DNA of 64,000 nt from Croceibacterium xixiisoli (lineage in GTDB: Bacteria > Pseudomonadota > Alphaproteobacteria > Sphingomonadales > Sphingomonadaceae), in NCBI RefSeq assembly GCF_009827305.1, contig NZ_WTYJ01000001.1, positions 1,488,001 through 1,552,000 of the forward strand, read 5' to 3'. Both the position numbers and the translations under genes were made by a program. Position 1 is the stretch's first letter; each line of letters begins with the position of its first letter. This document shows, in pieces, positions 50,242 to 58,694 of the stretch. The notes under the pieces were generated by a model that did not search any database, was not told the origin of the DNA, and saw nothing but the letters and a program-made list of their open reading frames with translations.

Positions 50242-51981
50242 ATGGGCCGCTCTGCCACGCGCAATGCTTTTCTGCTGATCTCTTCCCCCATCGCGCTCGC
50301 ACTGGCCGGCTGCGCCCAGACCGGGACGAACTTCGCCGCAACCGCCGCCAATCCGCCGCTGGCCGCGCCGCCCGCCTTTGACACGCCGATTGCGGCGGAA
50401 CCCGCCGAATACAACGTCGCCGCCCAGCTTGCGAAAATGGCCGAAGTGCCGATGGCGCCCGACACATCCTATCTGACGGCGGAAGAACGGCAGGTGGTCA
50501 ATCTGCTGATCAAGGCCTCCGATCTGATGAGCAAGATCTATCAGCATCAGCGCACGCCCGAATATGACACCATTCGCAGCGCGATAGAGCGCAACCGCCG
50601 CGCGGACCGCGATCAGCTGCTGCAGCTGTTCGATCGCAGCTTCGGCCCGTGGGATGAACTTGAAGATCACCACCCGTTCTGGGGCACAACTCCGATGCCG
50701 CTCGGCGCCGGCTTCTATCCAGCCGATCTGACGCGGGAGGAATTCGACACCTATCTCGCCGCTCATCCGGATCAGAAGCCGGCGCTGACCAGCCCCTATA
50801 CGGTGGTGAAGCGCGATGGCGCGCGGCTGGTGACGGTGCCCTATTCGGTGGAATACCGCCAATGGCTGGAACCTGCGGCCGATCTCCTGCGCCAGGCATC
50901 CGCGATCACCACCAATCCCAGCCTCAAGCGCTTCCTGGCGCTGCGGGCGGACAGTTTCCTGTCGGATGATTATTTCGAAAGCGAGCTGGCCTGGATGGAT
51001 CTGTCCGGCACCCCGATAGAGGTCGCGATCGGCCCCTATGAGGTCTATACGGATCGTCTGCTGGGGACCAAGACCGCGTTTGAAAGCTTCGTCACCCTGC
51101 GTGATCCGCAGGCCTCGGCCGCGCTGGACAAATACAAGAGCCATCTGCGCGCGATGGAACAGAACCTGCCGATCCCCGACGAACACAAGAATTTCCAGCG
51201 CGGCTTCGAAAGCCCGATCGCGGTCGCCGATCAGGTGCGCGGCGGGGGCGACAATGTCCCCGGTGTGCAGACCATCGCCTTCAACCTGCCCAATGACGAA
51301 CGCGTGCGCGAAGCCAAGGGTGCGAAGAAGGTGATCCTGGCCAATGTGCTGGGCGCCAAATACGATCGCATCCTGCAGCCCATCGGCGCGCTGGTGCTGG
51401 CGCCGGATCAGGCGCGGCTGGTGGTGAAGAAATATATGGAACTGGAAACCCTGTTCCACGAACTGTCCCACAGCCTCGGGCCGGGCTCGATCACCGTCAA
51501 CGGCCGCCAGACGACCGTGGGTGAAGAGCTGCGCGAAGAATATTCCGCGCTGGAAGAATCCAAGGCCGACATCATGGGCGTGTGGAACATCCTCTACATG
51601 ATGGAACAGGGTGAACTGCCGATCGCGGAAAAGAGCCAGCTCTGGGCCACCTATTTCGCCGGCATCTTCCGCGCCATGCGCTTCGGCACCGGCGAAGCCC
51701 ATGGCAAGGGCGCTGCGGCCCAATATGGCTGGCTCAAGGCCCATGGCGCCTTCGCCTGGAACGAAAACCTCGGCCGCTTCGTGATCGACGAGGCAAAGAT
51801 GGAAACCGCGCTGCGCGATCTCCTGACCGAAGAACTGATGCTGCAGGCCCGGGGCGACTATGCCGGCACCCAGGCCTTCTTCGCCCGCTGGGCCGTTCTG
51901 GACGAACACGCCCAGGCCGCCATCGCCGCCATGGACGACATCCCGGTCGATATCGTCCCCATCTATCCCAACGGCGTGTAA
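50242..51981 (+). CDS. dipeptidyl-peptidase III family (M49-like) zinc peptidase, lipoprotein
   Basis: A 579-residue exported peptidase. The lipobox LALAGC puts a lipidated Cys near residue 24. The zinc site is HELSHSLG (His406, Glu407, His410), with EESKAD (Glu438/439) supplying the third ligand. M49 enzymes use HExxGH, so this branch, lacking the inserted residue, resembles the bacterial M49-like hydrolases instead. The ATG at 50242 was chosen over a TTG six codons earlier. With the DUF885 gene on the other strand it suggests periplasmic peptide use (inference). Confidence 0.85.
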   Translation: MGRSATRNAFLLISSPIALALAGCAQTGTNFAATAANPPLAAPPAFDTPIAAEPAEYNVAAQLAKMAEVPMAPDTSYLTAEERQVVNLLIKASDLMSKIYQHQRTPEYDTIRSAIERNRRADRDQLLQLFDRSFGPWDELEDHHPFWGTTPMPLGAGFYPADLTREEFDTYLAAHPDQKPALTSPYTVVKRDGARLVTVPYSVEYRQWLEPAADLLRQASAITTNPSLKRFLALRADSFLSDDYFESELAWMDLSGTPIEVAIGPYEVYTDRLLGTKTAFESFVTLRDPQASAALDKYKSHLRAMEQNLPIPDEHKNFQRGFESPIAVADQVRGGGDNVPGVQTIAFNLPNDERVREAKGAKKVILANVLGAKYDRILQPIGALVLAPDQARLVVKKYMELETLFHELSHSLGPGSITVNGRQTTVGEELREEYSALEESKADIMGVWNILYMMEQGELPIAEKSQLWATYFAGIFRAMRFGTGEAHGKGAAAQYGWLKAHGAFAWNENLGRFVIDEAKMETALRDLLTEELMLQARGDYAGTQAFFARWAVLDEHAQAAIAAMDDIPVDIVPIYPNGV

Positions 51982-52000
51982 GGGCAGGGCGCCCCCGCCA

Positions 52001-52130
52001 AATCGTCGCCCCGGCGCAGGCCGGGGCCGCTCTCAGCGAGGCACTACCCCCGAGTTCCCCAACCCAAATCACCAACACCCGCTCAGCCTGAGCCCGTCGA
52101 AGGCCATGCGCCCCACCTCAGCGGCAAAGG
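52001..52130 (+). repeat. intergenic direct repeat, copy A
   Basis: About 130 bases beginning ATCGTCGCCCCGGCGCAGG and including the palindrome-rich CTCAGCCTGAGCCCGTCGAAGG, repeated 239 bases later. The 401-base gap between the convergent peptidase genes consists mainly of these two repeats and an inverted partial copy (CCTTCGACGAGCTCAGGGCG near 52149). No gene is present. Confidence 0.85.
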
Positions 52131-52239
52131 CAAACGCAGTGCCTGCCCTTCGACGAGCTCAGGGCGAGCGGATGTGGAGCAGGCCGCAAATTGCGGCAGG
52201 GTACCAGACGCAAAAAAAGACCGGAACGAACGATCCCCC

Positions 52240-52369
52240 AATCGTCGCCCCGGCGCAGGCCGGGGCCGCTGTCAGCGAGGCACTACGTCCCAATTCCCCT
52301 GGACCCCAAGCACCAAACCCCGCTCAGCCTGAGCTCGTCGAAGGCCACGCGCCCAACATCAGCGGCACC
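52240..52369 (+). repeat. intergenic direct repeat, copy B
   Basis: The same element as at 52001-52130, differing at scattered bases in the middle (for example GTCCCAATTCCC in place of CCCCGAGTTCCC). Its end lies 13 bases before the stop codon of the opposing DUF885 gene, where the repeat may also act as a terminator. Confidence 0.85.
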
Positions 52370-52382
52370 CTCAACGCGAACC

Positions 52383-54197
52383 TCACCGCCCCCGCTGCGC
52401 CGGCACAAACTGTTCCCTCACCGCCTGCGCCAGCAGATCCAGCGGCAGCAGCCCCTGGCCCACCACGAAATCATTGAACGCCATGCGATCGAACTTGTCG
52501 CCCAGCGCCAGCTCGGCTTCCATGCGGATATCCAGCAAGCGGCCATAACCATAGAAATAGCTGCCCGCCTGCCCCGGCATGCGGAAGGTGTAGCGATCCA
52601 CTTCCTGCTTCACCATTGCGGGCGAAAACCGCGCCTCATCCCGCAGCACGCGTTCGGCCGTGGCGACATCGGTCAGCCCCAGGTTCAGCATCGGGTCCAG
52701 CATGGCCCGCGCCGCGCGCAGCAGCCGGTGCTGCAGCGCGATCAGCTGTCCCTCGACCGGCTCATGGGGCAGCATCTCGGCCTCGGTATACAGCGCCCAG
52801 CCTTCGGCATTGGTGCTGTTGAAGGCGTAGAGAATCCGCGCCTGGCTCACCCCGCGCTCCACCATCTGGGCGAATTGCAGCTCATGCCCCGGCCGCCCCT
52901 CATGCGCGCTCAGGGTCCAGGCGGCGGCAGCAAAGTTGAAATCGTCGAAGCCGGTGCTGTCGCTTGTGGCCGGCCCGGTGGTCAGCACGAACTGACCGCG
53001 CTCGCCGGTGTTGCCGATCAACCGGGGCGGCAGCATGTGCGGGGCCGGGCTGGCGGCATTTTCCGCCTCGCTGCCCAGCCGCATCAGCACCGGATAATCG
53101 GGCAGGGAGATGATCTTTTCCCGCCGGATCACCTCCTCCAGCTGCGCCAGCACCTGGGCATAGCGGGCTTCCAGCTGGTCCTGCGGAATGCGATCCTGTT
53201 TCAGCGCGGTGATCACGCTGGGGTAATCGCTGGTGGGCAGGCCCAGCTTGGCCGCCACCTGCGGGGCCAGCATCTCCATCTGCGCGCGCGTTTCATAAAA
53301 CCCGCGCCGCGCCCGTTCGATCAGCTCCTGGGGCGGAATATCGATCCCCACCTGCCGCAGGCGGAACGCATAAAGCTCTTCCGGCAGCCGGAAACTGTCG
53401 CGCGCCAGCGGAACGATCGTGGCGCTTTCCCACTCGCCATATTCGGTCAGCTGGCGCTCCAGGGCATCCAGCGCTTCGGGCGCGGCAATGTCATATTTGG
53501 CGAACAGCTCGCGGATGCCGGCAATATAGGTCGGGATCTTGGGCAGCGTATCGTCCAGATCGCCGCGATAGGGGCCGATCTTGCCGTCCGCGCGGCTGTC
53601 GGCAAAGCGGGCCTTGGCCAGCTCCGTCAGCGGGGTGGTGCCGGGGTGGATGCCGGTATAGCGTTCCAGCAATTCCCTGGCTTTGGCCCGCCGTTCGGGC
53701 GCGACCTGATCGTCGAGCAGGCTGTTGATATTGCCGAAGATCATCTGCGGCACATCATACCAGTCCAGCATCAGCCGGTCGCTGATCTGCGTGCCGTCGA
53801 TATCCTGCTGCAGCGATGCGATCAGGATCGCCAGATCCTGCTTCAGATTGGGGTCGGTTTCGCGCGCCAGCGCAGCCTTGAACTCGTCCTGCATGGCGCG
53901 CGACGCCGCGACATAGCGCTCCCCGATTTTGGGGCCGAGATCCATCGCCAGCCCGTCGAACTGTTCCAGTCCCGCCTGCGATGCGCCCTCGGGCTGGAAC
54001 TGCGCCTGCATTTCCAGCAATTGCTGCGTGTATTGATTGCTGCGCGCGACCCAGTCCGCGCTGGCCGGGGAGGCCGCCGCACCGGCCACAGCACTGGTCG
54101 CATCGGTCGGCGCATCATGCGCTGCAACCGGGGCGGCGGCGATTATCACCGGCGCCAGGAATGATCCGGCCAGCAGGGCCCGGATGAAAGTGGTCAT
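52383..54197 (-). CDS. DUF885 family exported peptidase-like protein
   Basis: A 604-residue protein with a signal peptide (cleavage near VAA-HD, residue 26). The DUF885 core ends with the motif HEGRPGHE (His432, Glu433, His438, Glu439), expected to bind zinc, and AEGWALYTE downstream supplies the third ligand region. Families of this type are thermolysin-fold carboxypeptidase-like enzymes. The ATG is preceded by AAGGAGG at ideal distance, one of the best ribosome binding sites in the window. Confidence 0.9.
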   Translation of the reverse strand: MTTFIRALLAGSFLAPVIIAAAPVAAHDAPTDATSAVAGAAASPASADWVARSNQYTQQLLEMQAQFQPEGASQAGLEQFDGLAMDLGPKIGERYVAASRAMQDEFKAALARETDPNLKQDLAILIASLQQDIDGTQISDRLMLDWYDVPQMIFGNINSLLDDQVAPERRAKARELLERYTGIHPGTTPLTELAKARFADSRADGKIGPYRGDLDDTLPKIPTYIAGIRELFAKYDIAAPEALDALERQLTEYGEWESATIVPLARDSFRLPEELYAFRLRQVGIDIPPQELIERARRGFYETRAQMEMLAPQVAAKLGLPTSDYPSVITALKQDRIPQDQLEARYAQVLAQLEEVIRREKIISLPDYPVLMRLGSEAENAASPAPHMLPPRLIGNTGERGQFVLTTGPATSDSTGFDDFNFAAAAWTLSAHEGRPGHELQFAQMVERGVSQARILYAFNSTNAEGWALYTEAEMLPHEPVEGQLIALQHRLLRAARAMLDPMLNLGLTDVATAERVLRDEARFSPAMVKQEVDRYTFRMPGQAGSYFYGYGRLLDIRMEAELALGDKFDRMAFNDFVVGQGLLPLDLLAQAVREQFVPAQRGR

Positions 54198-54248
54198 GAA
54201 ACTGCCTCCTTATCCAGGCCGCCACGGGCCAGATGATACTATGTCGTC

Positions 54249-55352
54249 TCAGCCGAGCCGCTTGACCCAGCCATGGCGATCCTCGCCAGTGCCGCGCTGG
54301 ATCGCTACCAGCTGTTCGCGCAGCTTGCTGGTCAGCTGGCCGGGGCCGCCGCTGCCGATCGTGAATTCGCCATCATGGCTGGCAACCTTGCCCACCGGGG
54401 TCACGACTGCCGCCGTGCCACAGGCAAAGGTTTCCACCAGCCGGCCGCTCTCGGCATCGGCTTTCCACTGGTCGATGCCATAACGTTCCTCCCGGATCGT
54501 CAGGCCGCTTTCCTGCGCCAGCGTCATCAGGCTGTTGCGGGTGATTCCGGGCAGGATCGTGCCAGACAGCGGCGGGGTGACGATCGACCCGTCATCGAAC
54601 ACGAAGAACAGGTTCATGCCGCCCAGTTCTTCGATCCAGCGATGTTCCGCTGCATCCAGGAACACGACCTGATCATGGCCGCGTTCTATGGCTTCTGCCT
54701 GCGGTACCAGGCTGGCGGCGTAATTGCCGCCGCATTTGGCCGCACCGGTGCCGCCGGGCGCGGCGCGGGTGTAATCGCGGCTGACCCAGATGGAGACGGC
54801 GGGGGCGCCGGACTTGAAATAATTGCCGGCCGGGCTGGCGATCACCAGGAACTTGTACCGCTTGGCCGGGCGGACGCCCAGAAACGCTTCGGATGCAAAC
54901 ATGAAGGGGCGCAGATACAGCGATCCGCCATCCACCTTGGGGAACCAGTCGGCATCGGTCAGCGCCAACTGCGTCACCGCATCGACAAACACGTCCTCAG
55001 GCAGTTCCGGCATGGCCAGACGGCGGGCGGAATCGTTGAAACGGCGGGCGTTTTCTTCCGGGCGGAACAGCGCCATCGTGCCATCGTTCAGGCGATAGGC
55101 CTTCAGCCCTTCGAAGATTTCCTGCGCATAATGCAGCACGGCCGCTGCCGGATCGAGCGCGATTGGCTGACGTGCGCCGATCACCGCCCGGTGCCAGCCC
55201 TTTTCCTCGCTCCAGTCGATCGACACCATGTGATCGGTGAACACCTTGCCGAAGCCGGGGTCGGCAATCAGGGCCTCGCGCTGCGCGGCGGGCAGCGGGG
55301 CGGGGTGGGGCAAGCGGGTGAGGGTGAGGCCGGGCTCGGCGAGACTCGCCAT
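54249..55352 (-). CDS. ilvE: branched-chain amino acid aminotransferase
   Basis: A 367-residue fold-type IV PLP transaminase for Leu, Ile and Val. The PLP lysine is in AAKCGGNYAAS, and motifs QEIFEGLKAYR and EELGGMNLFFV plus the phosphate-site FACGTAAVVTPV are intact. The ATG at 55352 follows AAGGAA ten bases upstream. The promoter region also holds repeat copy 2. It lies immediately upstream of the DUF885 gene on the same strand, but the two have separate ribosome binding sites. Confidence 0.95.
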   Translation of the reverse strand: MASLAEPGLTLTRLPHPAPLPAAQREALIADPGFGKVFTDHMVSIDWSEEKGWHRAVIGARQPIALDPAAAVLHYAQEIFEGLKAYRLNDGTMALFRPEENARRFNDSARRLAMPELPEDVFVDAVTQLALTDADWFPKVDGGSLYLRPFMFASEAFLGVRPAKRYKFLVIASPAGNYFKSGAPAVSIWVSRDYTRAAPGGTGAAKCGGNYAASLVPQAEAIERGHDQVVFLDAAEHRWIEELGGMNLFFVFDDGSIVTPPLSGTILPGITRNSLMTLAQESGLTIREERYGIDQWKADAESGRLVETFACGTAAVVTPVGKVASHDGEFTIGSGGPGQLTSKLREQLVAIQRGTGEDRHGWVKRLG

Positions 55353-55466
55353 GATATCTGCGTTCCTTGATCTGTGTTGGAGGCGCTATTGAATGAAAAT
55401 GTCGCCAATGCAATACAAATTGAAATTTTCAGTAAGTCATCGACGAAAACGCCGTCGGAATGATCT

Positions 55467-55574
55467 CTAGAGCAATTTCTAAGCAGGTGGAATGACCTGC
55501 TGACTCGGAAATTGCGGCAAACAAAGGGAAATAGAGCGGCGATCCGATGCAATCGGATCGAAAACCGCTCTATT
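55467..55574 (-). repeat. bipartite palindromic repeat, copy 2 (inverted)
   Basis: This is the reverse complement of 50101-50201 with substitutions and a short GAAAA insertion. In the long hairpin the outer stem changed from GGAG/CTCC to TAGAG/CTCTA, so both arms changed together and pairing is kept. The second hairpin keeps GCAGGT/ACCTGC and AATTTC/GAAATT arms. Confidence 0.88.
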
Positions 55575-55592
55575 CGCAGATGCCGAAAATGA

Positions 55593-55627
55593 GAAGGGCG
55601 GCTCCGCCTTTCGCGGAACCGCCCTTC
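55593..55627 (-). terminator. strong hairpin after the 18-codon ORF
   Basis: GAAGGGCGG (55593-55601) pairs with CCGCCCTTC (55619-55627), continued inside by TCCGC/GCGGA after one mismatch. Nothing else is seen between it and repeat copy 2. It probably ends the small minus-strand transcript. Confidence 0.7.
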
Positions 55628-55682
55628 GCATGGTCAGCGGCCGGAACTGCCGCCTACGGAGCCTCTATCGGCGAATGAAGAA

Positions 55683-55739
55683 TTACCGATAATGCTCCGA
55701 GCGGGTCGTTACCGACCTCCCTGCTGAACCATGAGACAT
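55683..55739 (-). CDS. 18-codon ORF with a perfect Shine-Dalgarno sequence
   Basis: ATG at 55739 follows AAAGGAGGTGACC (55741-55753), complementary to the whole anti-Shine-Dalgarno end of 16S rRNA. The encoded 18-residue peptide begins MSHGSAGR and is basic and hydrophilic (four Ser, four Arg), with no run of a regulatory amino acid, so it does not look like an ilv-type attenuator leader. A promoter, a structured 5' leader and a terminator hairpin frame it. It may be a microprotein or a regulatory RNA. Confidence 0.5.
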   Translation of the reverse strand: MSHGSAGRSVTTRSEHYR

Positions 55740-55849
55740 CGGTCACCTCCTTTCGCGCTAAGAAGCTGTGCCCCTCGCTTCACCGGGGGCAGAACCGCGT
55801 GGACCGCGGCTCCGAGAGAGATAATTGGTTTCGGCAGGCTCAAACACAA
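55740..55849 (-). promoter_or_regulatory. promoter and structured leader of the 18-codon ORF
   Basis: TTGTGT (55844-55849) lies 17 bases from AATTAT (55821-55826) on the minus strand. The predicted transcript folds into CCGCG-GTCCA-CGCGG (55797-55811) and TGCCCC/GGGGCA (55769-55791) before the ribosome binding site at 55741-55753. Between 55850 and 56037 I see nothing. Confidence 0.45.
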
Positions 55850-56037
55850 GTCTTGTATTTGATTTTTTCGCCGTCAGAATTGGTGTTTCGCGCTGCAGCA
55901 ATTCTGTGCTCCGCAAACGCCCGAAAATCACCTGATCTGATTGCACGCGATGCAATCACGCGCAGGCGGCGCCAAAGCGCCGTCAGTCCCTCGGCACGAA
56001 TACTGGAAGTCGCGCTGCCGCCCGGGCGCTGCGGCGC

Positions 56038-56568
56038 CTACCGGCAGTCTTCCACCACGCGGGTGACTTCGGGCCAGGCCGGCACATAGATCGGCGCTGT
56101 GCCGGGCACATCGATGGCAAACCGGCCCCGGGAAAAGGCCATGGCATCCAGCAGGCTGTCACCCGCCACCACCTGCGCGATGATCGCCGGGGTGTTGCCC
56201 TGGGCGGGCCCGGCGGCCAGCGTGCGCTCGGCGGTTTCGGTGCGGATCTGCATCGTCACCTGGTTGGTGGCGCGGCCGGCGCGGCCGATTTCCACCATGC
56301 CGGCGGCGCGGTTGCAACGCATGGTCAACAGCGCGCCGGTTTGCGGATTGCCGAACAGCGCCATGCCGCCACCCTGCGCCGCGCGATAGCTCCAGTCGCC
56401 CGGCGTCTGCGGCGCGTCCAGCCAATTGCTGACCGCAGCGGGCGGGGCCGGCGGCGGCAGCGCGGGCTGCTGCGGTGCAGGGGCTGGCTGCGGCGTGGTG
56501 GGGGCCGGGGTCGGCTGCGGCGCGCTCGGCACGCAGCCGCTGATCATCATGCCCGCCGCCAGGGCCAT
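56038..56568 (-). CDS. Pro-rich lipoprotein of unknown function
   Basis: A 176-residue protein. A hydrophobic signal ends in the lipobox MISGC at residue 12. It is followed by a 40-residue Pro/Ala/Gln linker (APQPTPAPTTPQPAP) and a compact C-terminal domain (about 55-176) with two cysteines that could pair. The start is uncertain: ATG 56568 gives a very short signal, and the frame is open upstream without a better start, so the true N terminus may be longer. No family recognised. Confidence 0.65.
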   Translation of the reverse strand: MALAAGMMISGCVPSAPQPTPAPTTPQPAPAPQQPALPPPAPPAAVSNWLDAPQTPGDWSYRAAQGGGMALFGNPQTGALLTMRCNRAAGMVEIGRAGRATNQVTMQIRTETAERTLAAGPAQGNTPAIIAQVVAGDSLLDAMAFSRGRFAIDVPGTAPIYVPAWPEVTRVVEDCR

Positions 56569-56913
56569 GGCCCCGGCGATATGGCGCAGCGATCGGGTCT
56601 GCCCGGATAACCTGTGTGCCGCGCATCCATCCCCGTTCAGCCGGTGGCCGGCGGGGGTGCGTGCTGTGAAATCCGGGCAGAACTTTGTGGTCAACGGCAA
56701 GACTCCAGAACGCGGGCGATACCGGCATGGCCGGGAGGATTGAGGCGGTCGGGCCCCGGCGCAGCTACGGAAGGAAGGGACGGGCAAAAATACATGTGCG
56801 CTCCTTCTGATCCCAACTGACCGCCCTGCGCAAGCCTGTTGGCCAAGCCTTGCCGACCAGCTGCCTCACAAACAGGGCTGGCCGGGGCGGGTTGTCGGCC
56901 TTATCTGCCCGAT
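56569..56913. other. divergent intergenic region, nothing identified
   Basis: These 345 bases separate the lipoprotein from tlyA and must hold two divergent promoters. I see no convincing hexamer pair, repeat or RNA structure, and the open frames here look like shadows. Confidence 0.5.
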
Positions 56914-57663
56914 ATGGCAGTGAAGAGACGGATCGATCAATTGCTCGTGGAACGCGGCCTCGCCGAAAGCCGTGCCCGCGCGCAAGCGCTGGTGATGGCA
57001 GGGCTGGTGTTCGTGGCAGAACGCCGGATAGACAAGCCCGGTCAACAGCTTGCAGAAGATTGCGTGCTGGAGGTGAAGGGGCGTGATCACCCCTGGGTCG
57101 GGCGCGGCGGGGTCAAGTTGGACCATGCGATCCGCCATTTCGGGCTTGATGCGACCGGCGCGGTCGCCATGGATATCGGCAGCTCGACCGGCGGGTTTAC
57201 AGAGGTGCTGCTCAGCCATGGCGCCGATCATGTCTTTGCCGTCGATGTCGGCACCAATCAGCTGGCGTGGAAATTGCGCCAGAATCCGCGCGTCACTGTG
57301 CTCGAACAGACCAATGCCCGCGCGCTGACCCCGCAATTGATCGATCGCCCCTGCAATTGGGTCGTGTGCGACGCTTCCTTCATCGGCCTTTCCAAGGTGC
57401 TCGAAGTGCCGCTGCAACTCGCTGCTCCGCAGGCGCGGCTGGTGGCGCTGATCAAGCCGCAGTTCGAAGTGCGGCGGGAAGAAGTGGGCAAGGGCGGCAT
57501 CATCCGCGATCCCGCGCTCCACACCCGCGTGTGTGACGAAGTGTGCGACTGGCTGACGGGCCTGGGCTGGGCGATCGACGATCTCGCCCCCAGTCCGATC
57601 ACCGGCAGCGAGGGCAATGTGGAATTCCTCGTTTCCGCCAGTCGGCAGGCCGCCTCGACATAA
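56914..57663 (+). CDS. tlyA: TlyA family 2'-O-ribose rRNA methyltransferase / haemolysin-like
   Basis: A 249-residue protein with an N-terminal S4 RNA-binding domain (RIDQLLVERGLAESRARAQALVMAGLV) and an FtsJ-type SAM-dependent methyltransferase domain. The SAM motif is AMDIGSSTGGFTEVLL, and the K-D-K-E tetrad can be placed at VGRGGVKLDHA, CDASF, ALIKPQFEV and GNVEFL. TlyA methylates 16S and 23S rRNA in mycobacteria; activity here is inferred. Start ATG 56914 fits the family. Confidence 0.93.
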   Translation: MAVKRRIDQLLVERGLAESRARAQALVMAGLVFVAERRIDKPGQQLAEDCVLEVKGRDHPWVGRGGVKLDHAIRHFGLDATGAVAMDIGSSTGGFTEVLLSHGADHVFAVDVGTNQLAWKLRQNPRVTVLEQTNARALTPQLIDRPCNWVVCDASFIGLSKVLEVPLQLAAPQARLVALIKPQFEVRREEVGKGGIIRDPALHTRVCDEVCDWLTGLGWAIDDLAPSPITGSEGNVEFLVSASRQAAST

Positions 57664-57758
57664 CCGGCCTTTCCCCGCGTGGGACAGGCGCTGATGGCAA
57701 GTTGCGCTGCAGCACGCGGCTCGTCACTATTGCGCCCGAATCGCGACCTGAGGAATCG

Positions 57759-58313
57759 ATGAACCGTCTCGCAACACCGGCGCAACTTCGCGCGAGTTTT
57801 CTACGCTGGGCCCTGTTCGTCGTGCCGGCCGTCGTCCTGCTCGGCTATCTGTCGGGCACGCTGGCCGGCAGCTCGGGGGATAATCCCTGGTTCCAGATGC
57901 TGGAAAAACCGGCCACCTTCCCGCCGCCCGTCACCTTCGGCATCGTCTGGACTCTGCTCTATGCGATGATGGGCTTTGCCTTGGCCATGATCTGCGCCGC
58001 CTGGGGCGCGCGCTATCAATTGCCCGCGATCCTGGCCTTCTGCATCCAGCTGGCGCTGAATCTGGCCTGGTCGCCCACCTTCTTCGCCGCGCATCAGATC
58101 ACGGGCGCACTGTTTATCCTGGTGCTGCTGGATCTGGCGGTGCTGTTGACCATGGTGCTGTTCTTCAAGGTGCGGCGTGCCGCCGGCCTGCTGCTGATCC
58201 CCTATCTGCTGTGGGTGCTGTTCGCCACGCTGCTTAACTGGCAGTTTCTCGATCTCAATCCCGATGCCGATGGCGCCACGCCCAGTGCAGCAGTGCAGCG
58301 GTTTGAAATCTGA
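57759..58313 (+). CDS. tspO: TspO/MBR family tryptophan-rich protein
   Basis: A 184-residue five-helix membrane protein. The family motifs WFQMLEKPATFPPPVTFGIVW (in parts), LLYAMMGFA and LNLAWSPTFF are present. TspO binds porphyrins and tetrapyrroles and modulates stress responses, with hemA elsewhere in the window. The ATG at 57759 has GAGGAA upstream. The 95 bases before it carry nothing else recognisable. Confidence 0.93.
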   Translation: MNRLATPAQLRASFLRWALFVVPAVVLLGYLSGTLAGSSGDNPWFQMLEKPATFPPPVTFGIVWTLLYAMMGFALAMICAAWGARYQLPAILAFCIQLALNLAWSPTFFAAHQITGALFILVLLDLAVLLTMVLFFKVRRAAGLLLIPYLLWVLFATLLNWQFLDLNPDADGATPSAAVQRFEI

Positions 58314-58382
58314 TTGCGGATCATCACCGGGATTTCATCAAATATTCTTGCTGAAATCCCCGCGCCGCACCAGATAGGGCCC

Positions 58383-58637
58383 ATGCAAAGCGAAAACCCT
58401 CTGATCGCCGATTTCGTCAAGCTCGCCAACAGCGCTGCCGGCACCTTTGCCGGCATGACGCGGGAAGCGCGCGATGCTGGCCGCGAACGCCTGCGTGAAG
58501 CATTGGGCGGGCTGGATTTCGTCAGTCGCGAAGAATTCGACGCGGTCAAGGCCATGGCCAGCCGCGCCCGTGAAGACAGCGCCCAGCTGGAAGAACGCAT
58601 CGCCGCACTCGAAGCAAAGCTTGCTGCCAGGGGCTGA
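58383..58637 (+). CDS. ubiK: UbiK family ubiquinone biosynthesis accessory factor
   Basis: An 84-residue protein with an amphipathic N-terminal helix (PLIADFVKLANSAAGTFAG) and a C-terminal coiled coil (about 55-82). This is the membrane-fusogenic BMFP/UbiK layout. UbiK helps the ubiquinone pathway complex at the membrane. The ATG at 58383 matches the family start; a longer frame upstream does not. Confidence 0.88.
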   Translation: MQSENPLIADFVKLANSAAGTFAGMTREARDAGRERLREALGGLDFVSREEFDAVKAMASRAREDSAQLEERIAALEAKLAARG

Positions 58638-58694
58638 CGCCTGATCGGCCATTCTGTCTGACCGGTCGGCCTGGCTGATGGGCGGAACCCCGCC

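Noticed and set aside
55741-55760. Fragment of a 16S rRNA 3' end (GGTCACCTCCTTT on the plus strand)
   Set aside because: Only 13 bases match and no other rRNA sequence surrounds it. On the minus strand it is exactly a Shine-Dalgarno sequence placed before an ATG.
55758-55955. 65-codon minus-strand frame upstream of the 18-codon ORF
   Set aside because: It spans the predicted promoter and leader hairpins, lacks a ribosome binding site and has no recognisable features.
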